DNA from: Trichoplax sp. H2
Taxonomy: Eukaryota; Placozoa; Uniplacotomia; Trichoplacea
Length of the DNA: 64,000 bases
Direction: 5' to 3'
NCBI GenBank assembly: GCA_003344405.1
Contig: NOWV01000036.1
Location: 1-64,000 of the forward strand
Shown: positions 24,401 to 36,059 of the stretch, piece by piece
Numbering within the stretch: position 1 is the first letter of the stretch
Layout: each line of letters opens with the position of its first letter
The notes under the pieces: model-generated
The model's database searches: none
The model's input: the letters and a program-made list of their open reading frames with translations, nothing else
Told to the model about the DNA's origin: nothing
Translations under genes and position numbers: made by a program

Positions 24401-27400
24401 GCTGGTGCCAAGGAGCAACTTCCATGTGTTCAACCCGAGATCAGTGCAGTTCTAACAATCGATGGATAGGTTACCGTTGTCCTAATCCGACCATTACTAG
24501 TATATCGCCATCTTATGGACCACTAGAAGGAGGCACGCCAATTACAATTAAAGGAATAAATTTAGGATCGCGCTTTAGTGATGTTACCCACATTACTGTT
24601 GGAAGAATAAAATGTCAAACTATTCCTAATAATTACAAAATCTCTCATCAGATTGTCTGCATTACGGGAAATAGTAGTAATAATTTATCGTCAAGAATTC
24701 ACTTGGATGTATTCGGAATAACCATTAGTAGCCAAGAAAACTTTCACTACTTGAATCCAATCGTTAAACAAATCTTTCCTATTCGTGGACCAAAATCAGG
24801 TGGCTCCGTCCTTACTATTATGGGCAACAATCTCAATGTGGGTAATAATGTTGTGGTGACTGCAGCTGGAATTCCATGCAAGCTCTTATGGTAATTTTTT
24901 TTTGATAACATTAAGTTTTGGCCTAATATTAACGCCACCAAATCATATAAATATAGAATACTATAACACTGCGTGCAACATTGATTAGGGTTCTCACTCA
25001 GCTTTTGAATATACTCAATTTTTTAGGAGAAATGAATCTAAGATAGAATGTATTACAAGTCGCCTATCTCAAATCATAGCAACTCCAAGCAAAGGAAATC
25101 GGATGGCACCTTTAGCGGCGGGATCTGTAGTCATTTCTTATGATGGGAAAGCACATCGGAAAAGCTCCGAAAGCTTTGTGTACACCAATGATCCAACCTT
25201 TACCGATTTAAATCCACCGAGAACTATTCAGAGGTGATTATTGTGACTCTCGCTTGTAATCAATATGATGGAATAGCTTTTGTATTAAATTAACTAATTT
25301 TAAATTTATTAAACTACTTCATATCACAGCGGCGGATTGACTATCAAGATTACAGGCTCGAACTTTAATTCTATCGTCAAACCAGTCATGTTTGTCATAT
25401 TATGGCTTAAAAGCGGCAATAGAACAGTCTATAGCGACTCGGTGAGTAATACACGTAGCTATCCTCATGTTAATGCTAAATTTACGGAATTTACTACCTC
25501 CGATTTCATTATTAATGCTCATTAATGAATATTAAATTCCAATTATACTTCAACTAGGTATGCGATAATTCCATTCCAACTGGAGCTACTATGTACTGTA
25601 AATCGCCCAATATTTCGCCTTATGTTAATCGCTCAACTCTTAGCTCTCAAGAGATTAAAGCTAATATCGGATTTATCATGGATGGAGTCAAGTCTATGGA
25701 ACGCTTGTATGTTGCTCAAAGGAAGGAAAGTGCTATTGCTCTGTCACCTGATCCAGTCATTTTCAAATTCGGAAGGAATCCACACAAGCACGAAGGAAAA
25801 ATACTTGCTATTAATGTAAGCTGATAGAATCATGAATTTTTAATGTCTGTCTAACCTAATCATTTTCTCTACTAAATCGCTTAATAGTTACTTAGCTTGT
25901 TTCTAATCATAAATACCGTAACGGCCATTTTTGTGCAACTTAGTGTATAGCAGTTATAATTAAAATTGTTACAAGAATCGGAAAAATTTATTTTTTCACA
26001 TCGTTAAACTCATGCATAAATCTCTATTTAGGGTTCTAATTTAATTGAAGCTGCAACGCGTAGCGATTATCGAGTTCATATTGGTAATCATGAATGCCAA
26101 GTATATACCGTAAAAGAAAAAGTAAGCTTACTCTTTAAAATTCAAGTAAGACTATTCAATCGAATAATATTTGTAACTAATTCTTTATCATTACTGTTAA
26201 AGGCAATCTTGTGCGAATTACCAGTCAATAAAATTAGCACAAGAGCCGGAGAAGATTATCCAAATGTTCACGTAAGTATTTAATTACACTCATTCATACT
26301 TATGGGTATTAAATAAATCTAGAAATCAATGTTCCTTTCTTCTTGTAGTTTAAATGCTTGTAATCTCATCGATTACGATAATCGCCGTCAATAAATTTTG
26401 AAAGACTATTTTCTATGCTATTCAATTTAGGTTTCAATTGGTAACTTGAAATTTCATGTCGGTCGCTTACGTTACGAAGTAAAAGAATTTCCAGTTATCC
26501 CATTGACCATAGGAAGTATTGCTGGAGGAGCTGTTTTGATCATCGTTACTATTTTAGTGATAATTTATCATCGTCGTAAGGTCAAAAGTAACAAGGAACA
26601 TGTGCTGAATATTAGGCAAAAGTACGATGAAATGGGCCAAACTTTAGCTGGAGAGTGTCGTCGAGGTAAAAATAAGGAAATGATGCAAACATTGGTTATA
26701 TCAAAATTTGAATAATAGTAGAGTGCCGTAGTAGCAGATTTCTAATATATGATTATTCACATTTTCAATTTAGCCTTTACTGAACTACAAACTGGAATGT
26801 GCGATTTAGCCAATGATCTAGATGTTAGTGGAGCTCCTCAGCATCCATTTAGAGTCTACATCCATAAAATGCTCTTTCCTAATGTTAAGCATGGCGAAAT
26901 GCATCCAGTTTTTGCACCTATTAGCGTCAGAGGAAGTAGGAAATCACGCCTTGAAGATAGCCTATCATCATTTCTAGATCTGCTTCTACGCGATAAATTT
27001 TTAATCACTTTTATCGCTACGTTAGAAAAGCAACCAGATTTTAAACCCAAAGATAAATGCAATATAGCATCGTTCTTAATTGTTGCATTGCACGAAAATA
27101 TGGACTATGTTACCAAAGTTTTGATGAAATTATTAATAGAAATGATACGAAAATTACCACCTAAAGGCCAACCTCAACTCTTTCTTAAGAGAAATGACTC
27201 CATTACTGAAAAGTTACTTTCCAATTGGTTAGCTCTATGCTTATACCAATATTCTAATAAACGTTTTGGTCAGCCATTGTACTTACTTTATCACGCTATT
27301 AAGCAACAAATCTCTAAGGGTCCAGTGGATCAAAAAACTGGCGAAGCACGTTATTGCTTAAGTGAAGAAAAACTTCTTCGTGAACAAGTAGACGAGACTG

Positions 27401-28596
27401 AAATTTCAGTTATGGCATCCATTGGTGATGGACAACAAATTAGTTTGAAGTTATTCGATTGTGATACAATTACGCAAGCTAAAGAAAAAATATTAGATGC
27501 TATTTATATTAATCAGCCATATAGCGCGCGACCCAGTGTTGCAGAATTTGAATTAGAAGCTGTAACAGTACGACATGGTCAACCACCATATCGATTGCCA
27601 ATGTTTGATGAAGACAGTAGTAATGAAGTTTATGAAAATGGATGGTATAAACTTAACACTATCGGCCATTACAAAATTACGGACAACACAACTTTAAAAT
27701 TGCATCGTGTCTATAATCGTAATTCTGACACCTTTTCTATATCAACAACTTATCAATATACTCGTCCATCGCGTAATCAGCTCCATGCTCGCTATAATAA
27801 TGTTTCCAATCAAGTTACTCTTGGTGGCAATAAAGAAAATCTTTCTCAACCATTGCCTAATCAAGTTCGTGAGAAAGCATTCCATTTAATGAAGCATAGC
27901 GATTCTAATACCACAAATGAGCGTATCCTTCCAGAAGCTTTCTTAATGTGTCTACTATTGACCAAGGGAACTCTACAACAGTATACTCAAGATCTTTTTG
28001 AGTCGTTATTCACTTTGCCCCATCATTCCAATACATTTCCACTAGCAATTAAGTATCTATTCGATTTTCTAAACAGCCAAGCTAGCCAAATGCAATTTAA
28101 TGATCCAGCTGTGGTTAAATCGTGGAAAAACAATACACTCCCATTACGATATTACATCAATATTATTCGCAATCCGCAGTTCTTATTTGATATTGACAAA
28201 TCGCCAATTGTAGATTCATGCCTGTCAGTAATTTCCCAAGCTTTCGGTGATGCTTGCTCAGTATCGGACACTAAAGTCAGCAAAGATTCTCCTTCTAATC
28301 GACTACTCTATGCTCGTGAAATACCAAGATATAGGGATAAAGTAGCAGAATTTTATAAATCTATTCAAAATTTACCAACCGTTTCTGAGAAAGAGATGAT
28401 GAAAGAAATGAAATTATTGTCTGAAACATTGAAAGATGATCTAGACAAGTCATCGGCATTACTACAATTATATGATTATGCCTATAGCAATATTAAAGCT
28501 TTCGAAGACAACTTACGAAATGCTAACTTAGTCCATTTGTTTGATGTGTTTGTGAATAGAGTGGTTAATGGGCTACAAGAAGATTCCGCATGTTAG
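21406..28596 (+). CDS. Plexin (semaphorin receptor), copy 1, complete
   Basis: Type I semaphorin receptor with an intracellular Ras/Rap GAP. Eleven exons close in phase: 21406-22560, 22747-22926, 23038-24076, 24320-24890, 25027-25233, 25330-25441, 25558-25815, 26032-26121, 26203-26271, 26431-26665, 26774-28596, giving about 1912 residues. The start MATINCNNRK precedes a Leu-rich signal peptide. A Sema domain fills about residues 40-490. PSI modules follow (CNQCILSADPLCGWC; FYNCTSYQSSCATC; FYDCQFRSSDCGLC), then four IPT-type domains (SPSYGPLEGGTPITIKG and three relatives). One membrane helix lies near residues 1250-1274, followed by RRK. The cytoplasmic part has KFLITFIATLEKQPDF, LFLKRNDSITEKLLSNW, a Rho-binding ubiquitin-like insert and NTLPLRYYINIIRNPQFLFD. 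In the first arginine motif the usual Arg-Arg is Lys-Arg; the second motif keeps its Arg. The whole cytoplasmic domain is one exon. Confidence 0.93.
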
Positions 28597-31162
28597 AATT
28601 ATAGTTAAGCTAAACAGGATTAATTCATTGCCATTTATAAATGAACTACCGCGTATTACGATATCTCGTTTACGTATAATAGCTAGATTAAAATTGGAAA
28701 TTCCCTTTAAGAATAGAGCAACTAGTCTATGTAAAGCTCTAATAGCTATGCAAAGTTCTTCTATAATTATCAGCGTGCTTATTAGTAGATTCATTTTCCG
28801 ATCTAATCATCTAAGTAATTCTCTATCCTTATCATGATGTATATATATATATCTATGCCTCTCTATGATATTTACTTACTAGTTATATTACTATAGTCTA
28901 TCCTACTGGGCTTTAACCAAGGATAATTTAATTGCAGTTATACTTATGAGCTGTTTAATTGTTTATAGTATCATTTTGTAAATAGGATTATAACATCATT
29001 TGAAGTTGTAAAATTTTTATTCATATATTCTAAACAATCATATAGTAATTGCATCTAAGAAGAAATCATATTATGAATATACGTTTAGTCTAAATCATAA
29101 ATTTGTACTAATATTAGACGCCGTAACATACTGCAGTATCACTATATATCTCCATAGCGTTAAAAAGAACGCATAAGATTTCCCTACTTTTAAATAAAGA
29201 GCAAATTTTTTTATATTTTGCTGCTTTATGGTTGCTCTATTGAGATCAGATTTTTATGAATTCATGAAGTTATTATCCGTAGTTTAAATCAAACTAATTT
29301 TAATTTACACCTACACATATTATAAGTCCTCGAAAATAGTTTATGCATGCTATACAAGTTACCATACTAAGCAGATTAGGTAATGTTAAAATTTCCGTTG
29401 CCGAAGTTCTGTCTCACTTTAGTTTTCATCATTACCGTCGTCAAGACTATGTTATGTGGATGTTTTATAGCATACAGATAATTTCACAATCATGAATGGC
29501 AGATTAAGCCATCTTAAAATTTCTCTTGTTATTTGCCAATGTATAAATAAAGACAATATAGTTGCTATACTTTGTGGCCTTAGATTTCCCTACTTTTAAA
29601 TATAGAATTAATTTCTTCACATTTAATTGCTTTATTATAACTTTGTTTGCATCAAATTCTCCTAAATCCAGATTAATTGATCAAATATCAATAATGCAAA
29701 CCTTTACGCTATTAATTCACTTTATACATTTTATAAGTTCCCAAAAATACTTTATAGATGTTCTACACTAAGCTGATTAGGCCACGTTGATATTTCCATA
29801 ACTAAAATTCTTTGTCATATCAGTTTGGCCATATAATGCAAACTCTGACGCTATTAATTTATTTTTATACATTTTATAAGTTCCCTAAAATAGCTTATAC
29901 GTGTTCTTCACTAAGCTAAATAGGCCATGTTGAATATTTTCATATCTAAAACTCTTTGTCATGTCAGTTTGGCTAATGCAGATGTCAAGAATATACAGTT
30001 ACTATACCTCGTCAATATGCGAGTATGTAGATAATTTTACCATTATGGGTGATTGATTGGGCCATATTAAAATCTTTCGTAGTCTTCTGTATTATCGGGT
30101 TGTAATCGATACCAATTATAATATTTTACTTGGACATAGTATATGCTTAATAAACTTGAATATGCAAAATACTCTCTCAAATCTAATACACTACCGCGAT
30201 TAAAAGATTGTACGTATATATATGAAGTTATTAAATTGAAAATAAATGTATTGTAAAAATAAGCCGCGGGATATATCTTTGAGAATATCTTGTGCTAGTA
30301 TACGAGCGTAGATGGATATTCATAGCGAATACTTTTGAAACAATAATTTAGATTAAACATGATTGTAAAGCAGAATAATTAGACGGTACTATTTGGTTTA
30401 GGTCATTTATATCAGATTACTCTAACAAAGATGATATTGTTCCTTCGGCTCTAACGCTTGCTTTCTAATTAGCTTTACATAACATCCTACTAATTCTCAA
30501 ATGACTGCAAGTAACGACTATTTATTCCGCAGTTTAAAACATTAGCTAGAATAATTTGCTGCATTTCAAGCCACGCCAGTTGGTTTCTTTGACAAATAAA
30601 ATGGGGCAGTGAGGTGGCCAAGGCCTGCAGAATCAGCTATCGTTAAAGCATTCTACGCTTACAAATCCATTGCAGTTTTACAAATTCACCTTACATAGAA
30701 TGTCAACGATGTCATTCTGACTTTGATCAAGACCAAACTAAAATGAAGCTTATTCAGAGAGCAGAAAGAGAATAGGACAAACATTGAAGGCGCTTTAATA
30801 GCCATTGCGAGAATGGATTGAATAGACATTTTTATTGTTATGCTGTCTTTTAAATCGTACAAGCTGTACATCCAATTGCTGATTTCACACTTTTCTGGCC
30901 AGGCATATAGAAAGCAACAGCTAATCAATCATTTTAATTGCAAGATTATGGAATAAACACTAGAAAGTGAGTTAGCCTATCCTACGAGTAGGTTAAAAAT
31001 AGAACTTTGAATAACGCATCTGCTAGCCATAACCATACTGGGTTAACATTATGATATCGATCCACAGCATAGCATGGTCGATGGTCTACACCCAATGGAA
31101 ACAAGCAGAAGACAATCCTGTCTGAATATACATAAAATAAGTGTTGTACTAGGTCGCTTTAC
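28597..31162. other. 3' flank of plexin copy 1 up to NDUFA12
   Basis: Probably holds the plexin copy 1 3' UTR. TA-rich microsatellites occur near 28840. An 18-21 base phrase AGATTTCCCTACTTTTAAATA appears twice (29178 and 29581). Apart from the repeat annotated at 29310-29985 I see no gene. Confidence 0.45.
29310..29985. repeat. Tandem repeat of about 142 bp, two good copies and a diverged one
   Basis: Copies starting at 29693 and 29835 share AATGCAAAC, CGCTATTAATT, ATACATTTTATAAGTTCCC, CACTAAGCT, TAGGCCA-GTTGA and CTTTGTCAT-TCAGTTTGGC. A third, older relative is at about 29310-29430 (ATTATAAGTCCTCGAAAATA and GCAGATTAGG). It lies in the 3' flank of plexin copy 1. Confidence 0.75.
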
Positions 31163-32329
31163 TTATTCCTTTTGTGGAGGAGACCAAGAATCGATCTTGC
31201 GCCGAGTAGTACTATATGGTACATATTCCCTATATGATCCGGTCATATTTGATTTATGTCCAGATAGAAATTTACGTTCAACAGGGGGATCAATCGTTGG
31301 AGGGTCGTCCGTCATGAAATGGATCCATCGATGCCTAGAATGCAAATTCAGAGTGGAAGCAATGAGTAACATCGCAAGGCGCCATGTTATGAGCAATATC
31401 GGTAAATGTTTTCTGCGCTACACAGACTCTAGCTACAGTAGGACACATCTAATTTCAAAGTCAAGCAACAAATAGTGAAAAAAATGCATACAACAATCAC
31501 CGCAACATCAGACTATCACTTATCGATGGGTTAAGAAAGAGTGCACTATAATACAAAGGGCTGACTTTAAACGTTGTTCTGATCAGAGTGAAAGTGAAAA
31601 GGTTATTTTAATATAGCTTGATTGAGGATGTGGCCGAATATTCCTGTTCGATTTACTTAGCCTTGTAATATCCTACTATACACTGTAGTGTCGACAGTAT
31701 CCACTCGTCTATAATGCTCTACCAATATAGTGACTGCTAAAGGCATCGATTACAGTATCAACAGCAATCGTAGTCTTATGAATGTATCGAATAGTAAATA
31801 CTCATCCGTTATCAGTTGAACTAGAAGAATATTGCCATCAAAATGGGTTCTAGCATACCATTCAGCTGGAATATCGCTAGCGTCGTATTTCCACCAATCC
31901 TTGTAATCTACCCATCGATGGCGAGCTATTGAAAAATTGGCAAAGACACGCAAAGTTGTAACCCATTGATTGATCTAGTATCATCTTACAACGCTATCAT
32001 TCCACTGGATGGTGTATCGATATCTACATCTCAATTATCCTACAGTAGTTGAACAAGTCGAGATGATCTTACCTACAAAATAGTTTTTATTTTCATAATA
32101 CTTGTTTCCATATTTGTCTTCACCCACTAACGCTCCAAATTTTATAACACATTCCCTAGTTATGATTGAAAGAATGGAAAAAGATTGAGCTTACAGTCTC
32201 TTCTCCTTTCTATTGAATAATCGATTTGGACTTGATAGCTCACCGAAACATCTTGGATATCCCCCAGTACCATCCGGTGGGGCGCGTAAGGACTTGAACC
32301 AAGGAAGTAAATTTAGTTGTCTGCGCCAT
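31163..32329 (-). CDS. NDUFA12: NADH dehydrogenase (ubiquinone) 1 alpha subcomplex subunit 12, complete
   Basis: Accessory subunit (B17.2 family) of mitochondrial complex I. Four exons close in phase: 32329-32244, 32155-32073, 31925-31859, 31334-31163, giving 135 residues, close to the usual 140-145. The protein starts [20 protein letters not shown]. Exon 2 has the conserved [18 protein letters not shown], exons 3-4 join to [14 protein letters not shown] and [18 protein letters not shown], and the end has the signature [11 protein letters not shown] and SWSPPQKE. Every domain hallmark (GEDxxGNxYYE, PxEWHxWxHxMTDDPP, Y.PYSTTR.KI) is present, so it looks functional. The ATG is the only suitable one and gives the family's normal N-terminal length. 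It lies between the two plexins and is read in the same direction as copy 2. Confidence 0.95.
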
Positions 32330-32390
32330 ATTGAATTGCAGCCGACAGCTTTTCAACGGGCAGTGATCGATTGAAAACAACGGGGCTGTA

Positions 32391-32428
32391 GTCTAGTCCG
32401 GTCCAGTCCAGTCCAGTCCAGGTCCAGT
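32391..32428. repeat. (GTCCA)n short tandem repeat
   Basis: Five-base units GTCCA repeat about five times with one variant (GTCCG) and one inserted G. It lies 60 bases upstream of the NDUFA12 ATG, possibly in its promoter region. Confidence 0.85.
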
Positions 32429-32689
32429 ACGGACTGCAGACGGGTAATGGTATAACTTGATACTGTTACTGTAGTGGATACCATAGAGTTCAGTAGAAAC
32501 CCTTCAAAAAATAGGTTAGGGATAACACAGCTGGACGCCGGTCTGCGCCGTCTCAGTGAGTCCCCCACTGGGAGTATGTTTCGTAACAGTCTGTATGGAA
32601 GCTAGAAAATCTACCTATGTGTTTACTATCATCAGGGACTACTGAGAGAGAGAGAGAGTAGTCCGGTGCTGTCATCAACTCCTGCGAGA

Positions 32690-33905
32690 AGAAACCTGGA
32701 CTACGCCTCAGACGGATGGACTTGGTCCACAAACGAATTGAGGTTGCGTTGATATGGAAAAATGACTACTTAGTATGGATCTTTCGAGTCTGTTTTCTAC
32801 AGTATAGCGTTGGTACTAGTTTAAATAACATTTACCATCTTATCTAGCAGTTTCCAAGCAGAACTTTGGTAATATAGTATATATATATATTTACTAGGTA
32901 ATGATAAGATTCGATATGATATTATTGTAGAAAATAACATTCAGTTCAGAATCGACTATCGTCATACTTCAGTACTGTCGTAACGAAGTGTTTGGCACAA
33001 TATTTTAACGAGATGGGTCCCAAAATGTCTGTCCGTCCAAGAGTAATCAGCCCAGATTCTTCTTTTGGTAGTCCATACTGACTCAGTACAGCCTGTGTGA
33101 ACTCACTGCGTAGTAGGCCTGGGCTGATTTTTCCCTCGGACGGATGGACTTTCTTGACCAAATGAGGTCTTGTCTATATCAAAAAAATGATGAACAGCTC
33201 TTACTGTAGTATCGATCTTCGCTGTCTATTTTCTATATCGGCTCTCTTCATACTCAAGTAGTGTCATAGCGAAGTGTTTGGCAAAGTATTTTGGTGAGAT
33301 GAAGCAGAAAATGTCTGTCCGTCCAAGAGTGATCAGTCCGGATTCTTCTTTTGGTAGTCCATACTGACTCAGTACAAGCCTGTGTGAACTCACTGGGTAG
33401 TAGGCCTGGGCTGATTTTTCCCTCGGACGGATGGACTTTTTGACCAAATGAGGTCTTATCCATATCAACAAATGATGACAGTACTTACTGTAGTATCGAT
33501 CTTTGGTGTCTATTTTCTATATCGGCTCTCTTCATACTCAAGTAGTGTCATAGCGACGTGTTTGGCACAGTATTTTGACCAGGTGAGTCCGAAAGTGTCT
33601 GTCCGTCCAAGAGTCATCAGCCCAGATTCTTCTTTTGGTAGTCCATACTGACTCAGTACAGCCTGTGTGAACTCACTGCGTAGTAGGCCTGGGCTGATTT
33701 TTCCCTCGGACGGATGGACTTTCTTGACCAAATGAGGTCTTGTCCATATCAAAAAGATTAACAGCACTTACTGTAGTATCGATCTTCGCTGTCTATTTTC
33801 TATATCGGCTCTCTTCATACTCAAGTAGTGTCATAGCGACGTGTTTGGCACAGTATTTTGACCAAGTGAGTCCGAAAGTGTCTGTCCGTCCAAGAGTCAT
33901 CAGCA
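32690..33905. repeat. About 284-bp tandem repeat, 3.4 good copies plus one diverged copy
   Basis: The marker GAAGTGTTTGGC (or GACGTGTTTGGC) falls at 32985, 33271, 33555 and 33838, giving spacings of 286, 284 and 283. Each copy carries GTCTGTCCGTCCAAGAGT, CTTCTTTTGGTAGTCCATAC and CCCTCGGACGGATGGACTTT. The last copy is cut off after about 70 bases. A diverged fragment with CAGACGGATGGACTTGGTCC precedes the array at about 32700-32760. The block is GC-richer than its surroundings. Long - strand frames run through the copies, but copy 2 has a one-base insertion in the middle of the frame, which argues against a protein. Confidence 0.92.
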
Positions 33906-34034
33906 GGCACTGTACAGTACAGTACAATGTAGATTATAGAATTGTAGATCAGTAAACAGACGGACGGAAAGCAGTGCTACACTACAACTCTGTCTGTCTG
34001 AATTGATGGATTGCCATCCTAATTTCAGGCACTT

Positions 34035-34485
34035 ACTTTCGAGAGACTTCTACTCAGAAGTGCCTGCAAATTGGATGCTTAGCTATTCTACTGTAGTAGT
34101 CCATGATATCAAGGGTAGAGTGTGATAGACGATTTTGGTAGTAGTGCATAGTTAGTATCACTTTCGAGAGACTTCTACTCAGAAGTCCCTGCAAATTGGA
34201 TGCTTAGGTATTCTACTGTAGTAGTCCATGACATCAAGGGTAGAGTGTGATAGACGATTTTGGTAGTAGTGCATAGTTAGTATCACTTTCGAGAGACTTC
34301 TACTCAGAAGTCCCTGCAAATTGGATGCTTAGGTATTCTACTGTAGTAGTCCATGATATCAAGGGTAGAGTTGTATATTTTCGTGGGCAACAATACTGAC
34401 ATTAACCAAGTCTAAGATTCAGATATATGACAAGAGTGTGATAGACGATTTCGGTAGTAGTGCTTAGTTAGTATCACTTTCAATC
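34035..34485. repeat. 125-bp tandem repeat, three copies, third interrupted by a 66-bp insertion
   Basis: Copies start at 34035, 34160 and 34285 with ACTTTCGAGAGACTTCTACT, exactly 125 bases apart and almost identical. The third is split after GGGTAGAG by unrelated sequence (34371-34436) that ends in AGAG, then resumes with TGTGATAGACGATTT. The AGAG on both sides could be a short target-site duplication or microhomology. Copies also contain a small palindrome, CTACTGTAGTAG. Confidence 0.92.
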
Positions 34486-36059
34486 ATGTTGATATCAAAA
34501 CAGCCGAAAGAGGAATCTAGGTAGTAATAATCGAGCTCTACTTGTACGTTACTTTGACCATGGACTACTAGGAGATTTAGTCAATGATATGACTTTCGAT
34601 ATCTGATCAACAAGAATTGAATAAGCATCGATCAAGCTCTACAGCAATTTGTGTCACTTTTGATGCACGTATTCCACTTTTAGTCTATGACAAAGGCTAT
34701 TGCTTTTATCCTTGTTCATATCAACCTAGATGCCTCCAATCGTTGTATTGTCAACGAAATTCTCCAAAGGATTACTCAATGTTCATTTCCCCTCGTAGTA
34801 ATCCTGAATTCAAGCTATTTTGAACTCTTGTCAAATTATTGCGATCCATGAAATGATTCCATGATTCACTAGCCCTATACGAAATCCATTCGCTTAGTTC
34901 ATCCAATAGGTATTGCTTCCCTGTTATGCTTTTAATAATTATTATCCTATTTTTGGGTAATTAATTTCGGTATTCTAAAACGAAGGCAAGTTTTAAAATT
35001 AATTTTTTGTATAACAGAACCTCTTCTCTCTAATAACATTAGCAGCCAAATGAAGGCATTGATCCGTAGTATTCTACTGTATCTTTAACGGCTAATTGCA
35101 TCTAGTCAATGGTACACTATATCGCAATCATTCTCTTCATATCATTATTCTTGCAACTTTGTCCGTTATATATATATATACTTTGGTAACATTGCCCGTA
35201 AATCGGTGCTATAACCGATCATTACTAGAAAAATTTGAGATATAGAAACTAGAAAATAAGTAGAAATTAATTCTTTAAATTGTATTGACTTCATTTTATT
35301 AACTTTATCATTATCATAATACAATGGTAGAACGTTCAGACTCACCATCACATACCACTTTAGTATTATTTACGATTTCTATATATCAATATCAAATAAT
35401 AAAGTTGTCAATGTAAACTTATACCAGTAAAGCCACATTATTAATTAATTCTATCAAGCGGTAGTTAACTCAACGATTTGAAATTCAATTGTAAAAATTT
35501 CTTTTCGACGCTTTCAGTGATGATACACATACATTCAGTATATTGAGTATAAAAGGTGAATGGCAAAATATGCCTAAAGCATCGCTTCCATGACTTATAA
35601 AATTCCATTGAGTTGTGGTAAAATTACCATCTAATCACCAAGGAATGGGTATACGTAGGAATAGGATAGTGTTGAACGACCATTTCAATAGTAAAATACG
35701 TACAAAATCATACCATTTGCAATCTATTACAAGAGTATCTCGTACCAAGTACAAAATACAGTGTTATAATAAATCAAATTTTCTACAAGGCTATATAAAA
35801 ATGTACATTACGGTAGTTAATATGGACTATATCAAAGCGTGAGAGAGTTATACTATGAAAAGCTGCTGATATAGCAATGAATCATATAGTTCAAAATACT
35901 TATAGCATATAGTCTATGCCAGTAATACGGTGTGTTAGATGATATCTTTCTTTATAGCATAAGGTCATGTCAATATATATATATCAACAAAATTATTAAA
36001 GCGGTGGATACAAGAAAAAAAGTTGTCATTTTTGAACTATCTATTAATACGCTCATATA
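34486..36059. other. Spacer and 3' flank of plexin copy 2
   Basis: Probably includes the plexin copy 2 3' UTR. A TA microsatellite is at 35168-35180. Short frames on both strands are unsupported; a three-piece - strand reading near 35.17-35.45 kb was tried and rejected because it runs into a stop at the first junction. Confidence 0.4.

Noticed and set aside
30680-30930. 80-codon - strand frame and overlapping + strand fragments
   Set aside because: No start, splice or motif support, and both strands are partly open by chance in this stretch.
31074-31475. 133-codon + strand frame
   Set aside because: It is the antisense shadow of the last NDUFA12 exon, whose - strand protein is unmistakable.
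32285-32315. GGTTCAAGTCC on the - strand, resembling a tRNA B box
   Set aside because: No T-arm stem or acceptor stem can be formed around it, and it lies inside NDUFA12 exon 1, where the codons (VQVL) are conserved in context.
32946-33767. Series of 70-85 codon - strand frames sharing one peptide in the 284-bp array
   Set aside because: They come from the tandem repeat itself. The second copy has a one-base insertion that shifts the frame midway, there is no start or splice context, and the peptide resembles nothing I know.
35166-35460. Possible tiny membrane-protein gene on the - strand
   Set aside because: Several short pieces look exon-like, but joining the first two gives an immediate stop, and no family is recognisable.
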